Shown one piece after another: positions 51,153 through 59,099 of a stretch of 59,099 bases of DNA. Origin of the DNA: Chlorobiaceae bacterium (lineage in GTDB: Bacteria; Bacteroidota; Chlorobiia; Chlorobiales; Chlorobiaceae); the NCBI GenBank assembly GCA_013334865.1, contig JAAXWS010000015.1, positions 1-59,099 on the forward strand, written 5' to 3'. The notes under the pieces are model-generated. The model ran no database searches. It was not told the origin of the DNA and worked only from the letters and a program-made list of their open reading frames with translations. The translations under genes and the position numbers were made by a program. The number at the start of each line of letters is the position of its first letter. The first letter of the stretch is position 1.

Positions 51153-51683
51153 TCAGCGCCCCTCGTAACCGCCCTCGCGGTAATGGGCCACGTAACGCAC
51201 GTAGTTCTCGGGCGACTCGGCAATGTTCTGCCGCTCCTCTTCGGTGATCGGTCGGATCACCTTTGCGGGCACACCTGCAACCAGCATGCCTGAAGGAACC
51301 CTGAAGCCCTGCTTGACGAGCGAGCCGGCGGCAACCACAGACCAGGGCTCGATGACGCAGTGGTCGAGCAGGATCGCGCCCATTCCGATCAGCACATTGT
51401 CCTCGACCGTGCAGGCGTGCAGCACCGCTCCGTGTCCAATCGTGACGTTGCTGCCGATCTCGAGCGGGCCGGTGTCGTGCGTGACATGCAACGTCACGTT
51501 GTCCTGCACGCTGGTCTTCTCGCCGATCGTGATCGGGCAGACGTCGCCGCGGACGACCGCATTGAACCAGACGCTCGAATGCGCCCCGATCTTCACGTCG
51601 CCAATGACGTACGCACCATCGGCAAGAAACACCGTATCGTGAAGTTCCGGATGCATCCCCCGGTATGACATGACCTTTCGCAT
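51153..51683 (-). CDS. Gamma-carbonic anhydrase family protein
   Basis: A 176-aa left-handed beta-helix protein of the gamma-class carbonic anhydrase/YrdA group. Hexapeptide repeats run from about residue 20 to 140. Predicted zinc ligands are His66 (NVTLHV), His84 and His89 (TIGHGAVLHAC), with the 5-residue spacing typical of the class. The proton-shuttle acidic loop of archaeal Cam is missing, as in YrdA-type proteins. Whether it has carbonic anhydrase activity is open. The frame runs upstream, but ATG 51683 (MRKVMSYRG) fits the family start. Confidence 0.88.
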   Translation of the reverse strand: MRKVMSYRGMHPELHDTVFLADGAYVIGDVKIGAHSSVWFNAVVRGDVCPITIGEKTSVQDNVTLHVTHDTGPLEIGSNVTIGHGAVLHACTVEDNVLIGMGAILLDHCVIEPWSVVAAGSLVKQGFRVPSGMLVAGVPAKVIRPITEEERQNIAESPENYVRYVAHYREGGYEGR

Positions 51684-51887
51684 AATCCTGAATCTGTTTG
51701 TTAGGTAAGGCTCGGAGCTATATCTCACGTTAGCGCTTTTTTGGGGGAGATGAAAACCGGCGGGAGAAAAACCGTGGGAATAAACGCGCATCGCCAGCGG
51801 CTGCCGGGCAACCGGCAAGGCAACTGCCCGACAGCATGGCCGACGCGGCAAGGCAGGAAAACGCCGGGACCGCTGAGAGCTGATAAA

Positions 51888-52775
51888 TCAGCCCTTTCCG
51901 GAGATGAATCTGCGTATGGCCGCCGCCAGTTCCAGGGGCTTCTCTTCGGCAACATAATGGCCGGCATCCTCGAAGCGGAGGATCGCCGCATCGGGGAAAG
52001 CCCGTGTCCAGGTATTCAGCTCGTTCTCCCGGAACGCGATATCCAACATGCCCCAGGCGAGAAGGACTTTCTTGCCCCTGAGCACGACAATGCGGGACCA
52101 GAGCGAATCGAGCCAGCCGGAAGAACCGATGATCCGGCCGGGGAAGACCCACATGCCCTTCCTCGAACCCCGCTCGTCGAACGGATGGATATACTGCCCA
52201 TGCACCTTCGGGGTCAGTTTCGATTTTTCGCCGTAGACCACCGGCATGAATGTCCGGACGAAAAAATTGAACTCGCCGGTCAGCCACCGGCCGATCGGGC
52301 CGCCCATAAACCAGCTGAAGGCCTGGTAGTACCAATCCGACGCCACAGACCATAACCAGGTGTTGGAAACCACGATGCCGGAGACCCGCTCCGGGTGGTC
52401 AAGCGCATACGAAAGGCCGATGGGGCCACCCCAGTCGTTGACGACGATGGTGGCCTGGTGCAGGTCGAGCGACTCGAGCAGCAGTTCGAGGTTTCGGGCG
52501 TGGTCCTCGGGCAGGTAGCTCCAGTCGGCAGGCTTGTCAGAAAGGCCGAAGCCGATGTGGTCCGGCGCGATGCACCGGTAGCTTCCGCGCAGTTCCCGGA
52601 TCAGGTCGCGGTAAACATATGACCAGACCGGGTTGCCATGGACGAAGACGATCGGCTCGCCGCTGCCTTCGTCGACATAGTGCATCCGGCCCGCGCTGGT
52701 CGGGAAGAACCTGGACTCGAAAGGGTATGCCTGCCGGTCAAGCCAGGCGGGCGGCGTCGTGATGTTGGTCATCAT
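51888..52775 (-). CDS. Haloalkane dehalogenase-like alpha/beta hydrolase
   Basis: A 295-aa hydrolase with haloalkane dehalogenase marks: HGNPVWSYVYR (Asn48, next to the oxyanion His-Gly), the nucleophile region VVNDWGGPIGLSYA with Asp114 followed by Trp115 (a halide-stabilising Trp), WGMLD with Asp245 and AGHYV with His273. Asp rather than Ser as nucleophile separates it from ordinary esterases. The acid after the later strand (Asp245) fits the HLD-III subgroup. Substrate unknown. Upstream gene-free 112 nt separates it from the TM2 gene region. Confidence 0.82.
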   Translation of the reverse strand: MMTNITTPPAWLDRQAYPFESRFFPTSAGRMHYVDEGSGEPIVFVHGNPVWSYVYRDLIRELRGSYRCIAPDHIGFGLSDKPADWSYLPEDHARNLELLLESLDLHQATIVVNDWGGPIGLSYALDHPERVSGIVVSNTWLWSVASDWYYQAFSWFMGGPIGRWLTGEFNFFVRTFMPVVYGEKSKLTPKVHGQYIHPFDERGSRKGMWVFPGRIIGSSGWLDSLWSRIVVLRGKKVLLAWGMLDIAFRENELNTWTRAFPDAAILRFEDAGHYVAEEKPLELAAAIRRFISGKG

Positions 52776-53023
52776 AATCGCAGGGGGTTTTGGTTATGAC
52801 TGCCGGATTTCACTTGCAGGCGGTACTCAGGGAACTGTTCATACAACGCCTGCACCTCGGCTCGGGGTTCCCGAGGGGGACCGAGGGACCCACCGCCGGC
52901 AACCCGCTCCGGAACCTGCATCCTGAAGGAATACGGGAAAAGGCAAAAGAGCGAAGCAATCGTTATATTGCCCAAGCACAAGAATACCGGCTTTTCAATA
53001 CCATCAAATGTATCTGTCGCACC

Positions 53024-53380
53024 ATGAGCGAAACCATATCCAAAAGCCCGAACGAGAAGTTCTGTACCGAATGCGGCGCACGCATCAACGTCAAAGCCGA
53101 AATCTGCCCGAAATGCGGCGTCCGCCAGTCTCCCGCACCCTCCGCCAACAATCTCGACTCGGTCGCGCCGAACGGCAGGAGCAAGCTGGCTGCGGCCCTG
53201 TTCGCCTTCTTCCTGGGCAGCATCGGGGTCCACAAGTTCTATCTCGGCAGGATCGGCTGGGGCGTTGTCTACATCCTGTTCTGCTGGACCTTCATCCCGA
53301 GCATCGTCAGCCTCATCGAGGGCATCATGCTGCTCGTCATGAGCGATGCGGAGTTCAACCGGAAGTACGGCAACTGCTGA
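53024..53380 (+). CDS. TM2 domain protein with zinc ribbon
   Basis: A 118-aa membrane protein. Residues 12-35 form a zinc ribbon with two CxxC pairs (CTECGARIN and CPKCGVR), then a disordered Pro/Ser linker and the TM2 domain: two hydrophobic helices joined by FFLGSIGVHKFYLGRIGWG. The frame is open upstream, but ATG 53024 (MSETISKSP) gives a sensible start. Function unknown. It precedes lptB by 58 nt on the same strand. Confidence 0.85.
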   Translation: MSETISKSPNEKFCTECGARINVKAEICPKCGVRQSPAPSANNLDSVAPNGRSKLAAALFAFFLGSIGVHKFYLGRIGWGVVYILFCWTFIPSIVSLIEGIMLLVMSDAEFNRKYGNC

Positions 53381-53438
53381 TGCTCCCGAAACCCAACCTT
53401 TTCATCTCGAGCTCCGATAACCAGATGACCGCGATCCA

Positions 53439-54173
53439 ATGAGTTCTATCCTGAGCTGCAAGAACCTGAAGAAGGTCTACAACAAGCGGGAGGTCGTCAA
53501 AAGCTCTACCCTGGAGGTGAAGCAGGGCCAGATCGTCGGGTTGCTCGGCCCGAACGGCGCAGGCAAGACCACCACATTCTACATGATCGTCGGCCTGGTC
53601 CGGCCGGACGCCGGCGAGGTGTACCTGGACCAGGAGGAGATCACCGACCTGCCCATGTACCGGCGAGCCCGAAAGGGAATCGGCTACCTGCCGCAGGAGG
53701 CCTCGGTGTTCCGGAAACTCACGGTCGAGGAGAACATCCTCGGTGTGCTGGAGTTCACCGGCATGTCGAAAGCAGAGCGCAGGGAGAAGACCGACCTGAT
53801 GCTCGAGGAGCTGAACATCACGCACATACGGAAGAGCATGGGGTATGCACTCTCCGGCGGCGAACGGCGCCGCACGGAGATCGCGCGTGCCCTGGCGCTC
53901 GACCCGAAGTTCATACTGCTCGACGAGCCGTTCGCGGGCGTCGACCCGATCGCCGTGGAGGATATCCAGCAGATCGTCGAGGGGCTCGTCAAGCGCAACA
54001 TCGGGGTTTTGATCACCGACCACAACGTGCACGAAACCCTCTCGATCACCGATCGCGCCTACCTGCTGTTCGACGGCAGCATCTTCATGCACGGTTCGCC
54101 CGAACAGATCGCCGAAAATCCGGACGCACGGAAGCTCTACCTGGGCGAGAAGTTCACGCTCGAACGTTACTGA
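53439..54173 (+). CDS. lptB: LPS export ABC transporter ATPase LptB
   Basis: A 244-aa ABC ATPase that powers extraction of lipopolysaccharide from the inner membrane with LptFG. Walker A GPNGAGKTT, Q-loop YLPQEASVFRKL, signature LSGGERRR, Walker B FILLDEPFAGVDP and the switch His in TDHNVHET are all present. The DEPFAGVDP form and the LSITDRAYLLFDG segment are typical of LptB rather than LivF. Its partners lptF, lptG, lptC and lptA are not in the window. Confidence 0.92.
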   Translation: MSSILSCKNLKKVYNKREVVKSSTLEVKQGQIVGLLGPNGAGKTTTFYMIVGLVRPDAGEVYLDQEEITDLPMYRRARKGIGYLPQEASVFRKLTVEENILGVLEFTGMSKAERREKTDLMLEELNITHIRKSMGYALSGGERRRTEIARALALDPKFILLDEPFAGVDPIAVEDIQQIVEGLVKRNIGVLITDHNVHETLSITDRAYLLFDGSIFMHGSPEQIAENPDARKLYLGEKFTLERY

Positions 54174-54298
54174 GCTGCTGAACGGCCTGGCCGCCACATC
54201 CCGCCATATGCAACTTAACCCCTCGCCAATCTGTTGTTGACCTTGACCCCCGTAACGCCGGGTCAGGCCCAATCCCCCAACGATCGAGGCAACGGCAC

Positions 54299-55810
54299 AT
54301 GAACATCCTTCTCCTCTACCCCGAGTTTCCGGACACATTCTGGAGCTTCAAGCACGCCCTGAAGTTCGTCAGGAAAAAGGCCTCCCTGCCCCCGCTGGGG
54401 TTGGTGACCATAGCCGCCATGCTGCCGGAATCGTGGAATCGTCGGCTGGTGGACCTGAACGTACAGCCGCTGCAGGAGGCTGACCTCGAGTGGTCCGACA
54501 TGGCGCTGGTCAGCGCGATGTCGGTGCAGCAGGGCTCAGCGCGTGAGGTTATCGTCCGATGCAAGGCGGCAGGCGTAACGGTTGTCGCCGGAGGCCCTCT
54601 CTTCACGACCGCACACGAGCAGTTCCCGGAGGTAGACCACTTCGTACTGAACGAGGCGGAGGCAACCCTCCCCCTGTTCCTCGAAGACCTGAGGACGGGC
54701 ACTCCGAAAAAACTCTATGCCAGCAGCGAGTTCCCGGATATCACCCGCACACCCGCACCGGAATGGGGACTGCTCGACAGGAAGAAATACGCCTCGATGG
54801 CTATCCAGTTTTCACGAGGATGCCCTTATCGCTGCGAATTCTGCAACGTCACCACCCTGTTCGGCCACAAGATCCGGACCAAGACAAGCACCCAGATCAT
54901 CGCGGAGCTCGACGGCATCAGGCGGCTCGGTTGGCGGGACAGCATTTTCTTCGTTGACGACAACTTCATCGCGCAACGCTCGTATCTGAAGACGGAGCTG
55001 TTGCCGGCGCTGATCCAATGGCGAAACAGGTACGGCGTGACCACGAAATTCTACACCGAGTGCTCGATCAATCTCGCCGACGACGACGAGCTGATGTCGC
55101 TGATGGTGCTCGCGGGGTTCAACCAGGTGTTCATCGGCATAGAAACACCTGAAGACATCGCCCTGCAGGAGTGCGGAAAGCAGCACAACACGTCTCGCGA
55201 CATGCTCGAGAATGTACGGCGCATCCAGCAGGCGGGGCTGGAGGTACAGGGAGGCTTCATCGTCGGATTCGACAGCGACACCCCTTCGATATTCCAGAAG
55301 CAGATCGAGTTCATCCAGAAAAGCGGCATCGTGACGGCCATGGTGGGCATCCTGCAGGCCCTGCCGGGAACGAAACTGTACGACCGCATGAAGAGCGAGG
55401 GGCGGCTACTTCACCACGTCAGCGGGGACAACGCCGACAGCAACACCAACATCGTATCGAAAATGGATCCGGATATCCTTCGCAGGGGTTACCGGGAGAT
55501 GATGGAACACCTCTATGCCCCGAAATTCTACTACCAGCGCATCCGCACGCTGCTTATGGAGTACCGGGTTCCCCGGATCAAAAGCAGCTTCAGGATGAGC
55601 CGGTTCATCGCGTTCATGCGTTCTACACTCCTGCTCGGGGTAATCGGACGTGAGAGGGTCCAGTACTGGAAGATGCTCACCTGGACCTTCATCCATCGAC
55701 AGCGGGCGCTTCCGCTGGCCGTGACGCTGGCGATCTACGGCCACCACTTCCGGAAGGTGTGCTCCCTGCACCTGAAGGAGCACCGGCACATGGGCTCCGA
55801 AGCTTCGTGA
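54299..55810 (+). CDS. B12-binding radical SAM protein, DUF4070 type
   Basis: A 503-aa class B radical SAM enzyme. An N-terminal cobalamin-binding Rossmann domain (about 1-135; LLYPEFPDTFWSFKHAL, VVAGGPLFTT), a radical SAM barrel with Cys175, Cys179 and Cys182 in FSRGCPYRCEFCN (CxxxCxxC), and a C-terminal DUF4070 domain. There is no DxHxxG motif, as usual in this class. Relatives methylate unreactive carbons, e.g. hopanoids, or the C8/C12 side chains of bacteriochlorophyll (BchQ, BchR) in green sulfur bacteria. Which one this is cannot be said from motifs. The start is ATG 54299. Confidence 0.85.
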   Translation: MNILLLYPEFPDTFWSFKHALKFVRKKASLPPLGLVTIAAMLPESWNRRLVDLNVQPLQEADLEWSDMALVSAMSVQQGSAREVIVRCKAAGVTVVAGGPLFTTAHEQFPEVDHFVLNEAEATLPLFLEDLRTGTPKKLYASSEFPDITRTPAPEWGLLDRKKYASMAIQFSRGCPYRCEFCNVTTLFGHKIRTKTSTQIIAELDGIRRLGWRDSIFFVDDNFIAQRSYLKTELLPALIQWRNRYGVTTKFYTECSINLADDDELMSLMVLAGFNQVFIGIETPEDIALQECGKQHNTSRDMLENVRRIQQAGLEVQGGFIVGFDSDTPSIFQKQIEFIQKSGIVTAMVGILQALPGTKLYDRMKSEGRLLHHVSGDNADSNTNIVSKMDPDILRRGYREMMEHLYAPKFYYQRIRTLLMEYRVPRIKSSFRMSRFIAFMRSTLLLGVIGRERVQYWKMLTWTFIHRQRALPLAVTLAIYGHHFRKVCSLHLKEHRHMGSEAS

Positions 55811-55955
55811 TACAATTAATTTGTTAATTAGTAAAAGAAAGAGTAATCTATTCTTTCGGGCCAAAGGTTGGCCTGGATGCTTTCAAGTGATTTGTGCTTT
55901 TGGTTATTTGGCAGCTACTCTCTTTTCGATCAAAGCACAATTCACAGAGAAAAGC
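55811..55955 (+). promoter_or_regulatory. Structured AT-rich leader of the RRM gene
   Basis: The 145-nt leader has an AATTAATTTGTTAATT inverted stretch near 55815-55830 and a perfect GGCCAA-AGG-TTGGCC hairpin (55859-55873). Upstream frames have no ribosome site, so I treat it as a 5' untranslated region. RRM proteins of this type are often cold-regulated, so an RNA switch is possible. Confidence 0.5.
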
Positions 55956-56228
55956 ATGAACATTTATGTAGGCAATCTTGATTACGACGTCACCGAAGCA
56001 GAACTGAGCCGTGCGTTCGGTGAGTTCGGAACCGTCTCCAGGTCTAACGTCATCATCGACAAGTTCACCGGCCGTTCCAAAGGTTTCGGTTTCGTCGAAA
56101 TGCCGAATGACGCAGAAGCCAACGAAGCCATCTCGAACCTGAACGAGAGCGATCTCAACGGCAGGAAGATCAGGGTCAACGAAGCGAAGCCGAAAGAGGA
56201 TCGCCCCGTTTCCCGCTCCAGGTACTGA
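55956..56228 (+). CDS. RNA-binding protein with one RRM domain
   Basis: A 90-aa protein that is almost all RRM: RNP2 IYVGNL (residues 3-8) and RNP1 KGFGFVEM (about 42-49) with the aromatic residues for RNA stacking, followed by a short basic tail. This is the cyanobacterial/Chlorobi type of glycine-poor RRM protein often induced by cold. The frame is open for 45 codons upstream, but ATG 55956 begins the canonical MNIYVGNL. A strong terminator follows. Confidence 0.93.
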   Translation: MNIYVGNLDYDVTEAELSRAFGEFGTVSRSNVIIDKFTGRSKGFGFVEMPNDAEANEAISNLNESDLNGRKIRVNEAKPKEDRPVSRSRY

Positions 56229-56246
56229 GCACCGTCTTATAAAGGC

Positions 56247-56280
56247 AAAAACTGCAGTCTACCGGCTGCAGTTTTTTTTT
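56247..56280 (+). terminator. Intrinsic terminator after the RRM gene
   Basis: AAAAACTGCAG (56247-56257), loop TCTACCGG, then CTGCAGTTTTT (56266 on) running into a T-run that extends to about 56280. A clear rho-independent terminator, usable mainly rightward. Confidence 0.85.
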
Positions 56281-56350
56281 GCCCGCCCGTTTCTCAACAG
56301 GGATCCTTACTGCGTATCTTTGAAGGCAAGTGACAAAATAAAACTCGCCA

Positions 56351-57763
56351 ATGATCGCCGATTCGTTCCTCTTCCGCTCCGAAGGCGGCTTCATCCGCAT
56401 ACCCATCTGGGGGCATATCCCCCTGAGCGATCCGCTGAAGAAGATCCTGGCCCATCCCACCTTCCTCCGGCTGAAGGGCATCCGCCAGCTCTCGTTCTCG
56501 CAGCAGGTCTACCCCGGTGCGACGCACACCCGTTTCGAGCATTCGATCGGCGTCTACCACCTGATGAAGCTTATCCTGCAGCGCATGGTGACCAGTCCGC
56601 TCGCCGCGAAGCTTCAGGATGAAAGGCTGCAGTTCGACGACGAGACCTGCAGGACGCTGCTCTCCACCTGCCTCCTGCACGACATCGGCCACTACCCGCA
56701 TGCCCACGTCCTCGAGGAGATCGCCCCGCCGGGCGCCACCGGCAGCGTCTTCGCGCACCACGAAGCGCTGACCGGCATGTTCGTAAACCAGAAGCATCCC
56801 GGTTCGCCGCCGCTCGCCGGAATCCTCCACGACGACTGGAAGGTCGATCCGGAGACGGTGGTCGACATCATCGCCGGCAAATCGACGCACCGCCTGGGCA
56901 AACTCGTCAGCGGCACCCTCGATCCGGACAAGATGGACTACCTGATGCGCGACGCGCACCACTGCAACATCCCGTACGGCAGCATCGACATCGAACGGCT
57001 GGTCGAGTCATTCGTGCCCGATCCGGCGAGGGAGCGCTTCGCGATCACGGAAAAGGGGATCGCACCGCTCGAGAGCCTTATCTTCGCGAAGTACATGATG
57101 ATGCGCAACGTCTACTGGCACCACACCAGCCGCACGCTCTCGGCCATGCTCCGGCGCCTGCTGCAGGATATCGTGGACGCCGGGGCGGTGCCGACAGACC
57201 ACCTCCGCGAGCTCTTCTACTTCGGGTCCGACGACCGGGTGCTCTTCGAGCTTGACCGCTCGATCCGCGGCCTTGGCCTGCCGGCACAGGAACTGCTCGA
57301 CGACATCCTGAACCGCCACGTCTACAAGCGGGCCATGACCATCGTCCCCTACCGGGAAGCGCTGATGGAGGCCGATCCCGCCTGGTTCTGCTACAGCTCG
57401 GACCACAGGAGGCGAAAGAACAAGGAGCAGGAAATCTGCTCGCTGCTCGCACGGAAGCACAACCTTCCGCTGCAGGGGCACGAAGTGCTGATCGACGCTC
57501 CGGCGACGAGGGACGTGTTCGATTACGCCGATTTCCGCGAACTCCGCGTCTTCCCTTCACGTCATGAGCACCGGCAGGGCGCGCAGCAGGTTTCGGCCGG
57601 AGGCTATGTCCGGTTCGACGACTTCAGGGAGTCGGTGTTCGGATCGGGGTTCATCCTGTCGTTCGAGCACTGCACCAAGAAGTTCCGCCTGCTCAGCCGG
57701 CACGACCTGACCGAACGACTCGCGGCCCTTGAGGAGGAGGTTATGGAAATTCTTCTGAGTTGA
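56351..57763 (+). CDS. HD domain phosphohydrolase (YwfO/dGTPase-like)
   Basis: A 470-aa metal-dependent phosphohydrolase of the COG1078 group. The metal ligands appear in order: His64 in HTRFEHSIG, His110-Asp111 in LLHDIGHYPHAH and the Asp of LDPDKMDYLMRD. It starts with the typical FIRIPIWGHIPLSDP block that marks the family. Related proteins hydrolyse dNTPs or other phosphorylated nucleotides; the substrate here is unknown. The start ATG 56351 is 70 nt after the terminator of the RRM gene. Confidence 0.9.
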   Translation: MIADSFLFRSEGGFIRIPIWGHIPLSDPLKKILAHPTFLRLKGIRQLSFSQQVYPGATHTRFEHSIGVYHLMKLILQRMVTSPLAAKLQDERLQFDDETCRTLLSTCLLHDIGHYPHAHVLEEIAPPGATGSVFAHHEALTGMFVNQKHPGSPPLAGILHDDWKVDPETVVDIIAGKSTHRLGKLVSGTLDPDKMDYLMRDAHHCNIPYGSIDIERLVESFVPDPARERFAITEKGIAPLESLIFAKYMMMRNVYWHHTSRTLSAMLRRLLQDIVDAGAVPTDHLRELFYFGSDDRVLFELDRSIRGLGLPAQELLDDILNRHVYKRAMTIVPYREALMEADPAWFCYSSDHRRRKNKEQEICSLLARKHNLPLQGHEVLIDAPATRDVFDYADFRELRVFPSRHEHRQGAQQVSAGGYVRFDDFRESVFGSGFILSFEHCTKKFRLLSRHDLTERLAALEEEVMEILLS

Positions 57764-57806
57764 CTTATTTTTATACAGCGTCTTGAAAAACAAAAAAATA
57801 CCGTCC

Positions 57807-58127
57807 ATGGAAAATCAGGACAAATATTACAAGGGCCTCTTCTTCGGAGCTATCTTCGGCGCAGCCGCCGGTACCGTCATGGGGCTGCTGTTCGCCCCCC
57901 GCAAGGGCACGGAAACCCAGATGATCATTTCAGGCCAGCTGAAGAGCGCACTCGAAAAGGCCGCCGAATATTACGAAGGCGCCGGGCAGGAAGAAGCCTA
58001 CAGCAACGAGGCCAAGCACCGCTCGCAGGAGATCATCGACAGCGCGCGCGACGAAGCCCGCAAGATCCTCGACGAAGCCAACAACATCATTCGCGACATC
58101 CGCGGCACGAAAAGCCTCGAGAACTGA
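57807..58127 (+). CDS. YtxH domain protein
   Basis: A 106-aa protein with an N-terminal hydrophobic glycine-rich helix (FFGAIFGAAAGTVMGLLFAPRKGTET) typical of YtxH and a long charged coiled coil (about 40-106). It probably anchors to the membrane by the N-terminus. The function of the family is not settled; stress links are reported. TTG 57783 is an alternative start, but ATG 57807 is preferred. It precedes the hydrolase gene by 3 nt, so they are co-transcribed. Confidence 0.82.
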   Translation: MENQDKYYKGLFFGAIFGAAAGTVMGLLFAPRKGTETQMIISGQLKSALEKAAEYYEGAGQEEAYSNEAKHRSQEIIDSARDEARKILDEANNIIRDIRGTKSLEN

Positions 58128-58130
58128 CGC

Positions 58131-58901
58131 ATGCTGAAGTACCTCGGTTCCGTCGGCGGTGACGCCGGCACAGTCGTGCTGCTTCATGCCTTTCCGCTCT
58201 CCGCCGCCATGTGGGAGCCGCAGGCCTCCTTCCTTCAGGATGCCGGTTACGGCGTCGTGGCCCCGCATGTCTACGGGTTCGACGGGTCGCCCTCCAGGCC
58301 GGGATGGAGCATGGAGGATTACGCCCGGGACCTCTGCGTCCTGCTCGATTCGCTCGGCTGCGGAAAGGTGTCGATCGTCGGCCTGTCGATGGGCGGATAT
58401 CAGGCGTTCGCGTTCTGGAGGCTCTTCCCTGACAGGACGGCCTCACTCGTCCTGTGCGACACAAGGGCAAATGCCGACGGTCCTGAAGCACGCAAGCACC
58501 GGAGGGAGTTCCGCAAGGCTGTGGAAAAGCAGGGACCGTCTGAAGCCGCGGCCCGCATGGTGCCGAATTTCTTCGCCAGCAGGACCTACAAAGAGCAGCC
58601 CGGACTGGTCTCGCAGGTAAGCGACATCATCCTCCGGCAGCCGGCGGCGGAGATCAGCGAAGCCATGGGGGCGATCGCCGAAAGGCAGGACTCGACCGGC
58701 CTGCTGCCCACGATAACCTGCCCGGTCCTCTTCATCAACGGCGAATCGGATTCCGTTACCCCGGTGATCACGGCTTCCGACATGCACGCCAGGATCCCCG
58801 GATCGAAACTCGAGATCCTGCAAGACGCAGGGCACCTCTCGAACCTCGAACAGCCGACCCTCTTCAACAGCCACCTGCTCGAGCACCTGAAAAGCCTTTA
58901 A
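58131..58901 (+). CDS. Alpha/beta hydrolase, unknown substrate
   Basis: A 256-aa hydrolase with LLHAFPLSAAMWEPQ (oxyanion region), the nucleophile elbow VGLSMGGYQ with Ser86, an Asp in the GESDSVTPV segment and His in DAGHLSN. It resembles the esterase/lactonase-type family (3-oxoadipate enol-lactonase-like or BioH-like), but no substrate can be assigned. It lies 3 nt after the YtxH gene. The last gene of the window, followed by dispersed palindromes. Confidence 0.85.
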   Translation: MLKYLGSVGGDAGTVVLLHAFPLSAAMWEPQASFLQDAGYGVVAPHVYGFDGSPSRPGWSMEDYARDLCVLLDSLGCGKVSIVGLSMGGYQAFAFWRLFPDRTASLVLCDTRANADGPEARKHRREFRKAVEKQGPSEAAARMVPNFFASRTYKEQPGLVSQVSDIILRQPAAEISEAMGAIAERQDSTGLLPTITCPVLFINGESDSVTPVITASDMHARIPGSKLEILQDAGHLSNLEQPTLFNSHLLEHLKSL

Positions 58902-58926
58902 AAAGAGAGCGGGGGGGCGCCCCATT

Positions 58927-59056
58927 CCCCGGGTTGAAACCCGGGGCAATCAGGAAATCAACTTCTCATGCTGTCCCGGGCTTCAGCCTCCCATACTCAG
59001 GAGGGATTTATCCCGACGGACATGCATCTCTTACATTCTCTTTCAATTGCCCCGGG
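58927..59056. repeat. Cluster of GC palindromes, second copy of CCCCGGGTTGAAACCCGGGG
   Basis: 58927-58946 is identical to 39686-39705. CCCGGGGCAAT (58940-58950) pairs with ATTGCCCCGGG (59046-59056), enclosing further CCCGGGC and GGGATTTATCCC pieces, and an A-run follows. The whole looks like a composite intergenic repeat that may also stop transcription of the hydrolase gene. Confidence 0.65.
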
Positions 59057-59099
59057 CATAAAAAAAAGATGGTCGTGCATGTCAACCGGCGCGGTTGAC

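Overview
This is a GC-rich, densely packed chromosomal stretch of 59 kb with no tRNA, rRNA, intact mobile element or CRISPR array that I can see. It fits a green sulfur bacterium (Chlorobi; Chlorobium/Chlorobaculum type). That is an inference from a mix of gene families: a menH-B-C-E cluster, a DUF5683 protein behind parAB, a cytosolic HydBGDA-type [NiFe] hydrogenase, an RRM protein with an AT-rich leader, and a DUF4070-type cobalamin/radical SAM enzyme. No photosystem or chlorosome gene is visible, so the assignment is not proven here.

Layout. 1-892 has no intact gene: a hairpin, a GC-poor patch, and what looks like the 3' remnant of a four-helix-bundle-suffix gene. 893-5034 (+) is menH-menB-menC-menE (menaquinone). 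5190-8773 (-) is a parA-parB-DUF5683-dapB-membrane protein operon. 8888-16732 (+) carries mpg, mgtE, mnmA, an esterase and cobalamin-dependent metH. 16830-20911 (-) holds an SRPBCC protein, two unrelated L,D-transpeptidases in tandem and a membrane protein. 21142-23994 (+) is transketolase plus 6-phosphogluconolactonase. It converges on 24052-29276 (-), a hybrid histidine kinase followed by gnd and zwf, so the oxidative and non-oxidative pentose phosphate genes sit together. 29366-33561 (-) has a glycosyltransferase, a YbaK-like deacylase, a patatin and an aldehyde dehydrogenase. 33715-37890 (+) has TerC, a LonB-type protease and a two-domain Usp. 37887-41342 (-) has an AhpD-like protein, MarC, an rRNA methyltransferase and a membrane protein. 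41410-46759 (+) has a U32 peptidase and the hydBGDA hydrogenase operon. 46819-52775 (-) has an ArsR regulator with a methyltransferase, an FKBP isomerase, an MscS channel, a FAD oxidase, a gamma-carbonic anhydrase and a haloalkane-dehalogenase-like hydrolase. 53024-58901 (+) has a TM2 protein, LptB, the radical SAM enzyme, an RRM protein, an HD phosphohydrolase, a YtxH protein and a hydrolase.

Most notable signals. (1) Heptanucleotide tandem arrays sit on the 3' ends of four genes. Because the unit length is 7 and each unit contains a stop, they provide stop codons in all three frames. (2) The hydrogenase large subunit ends exactly at the His of its DPCxxCxxH motif, so it has no C-terminal maturation peptide; its stop codon is built into a perfect 23-bp hairpin. 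(3) A multi-domain hybrid kinase appears co-transcribed with the oxidative pentose phosphate genes. (4) An ArsR-type 12-2-12 palindrome lies in front of a methyltransferase gene. (5) Several perfect intergenic hairpins look like dispersed repeat families. Gene functions are read from motifs only; no database search was run.
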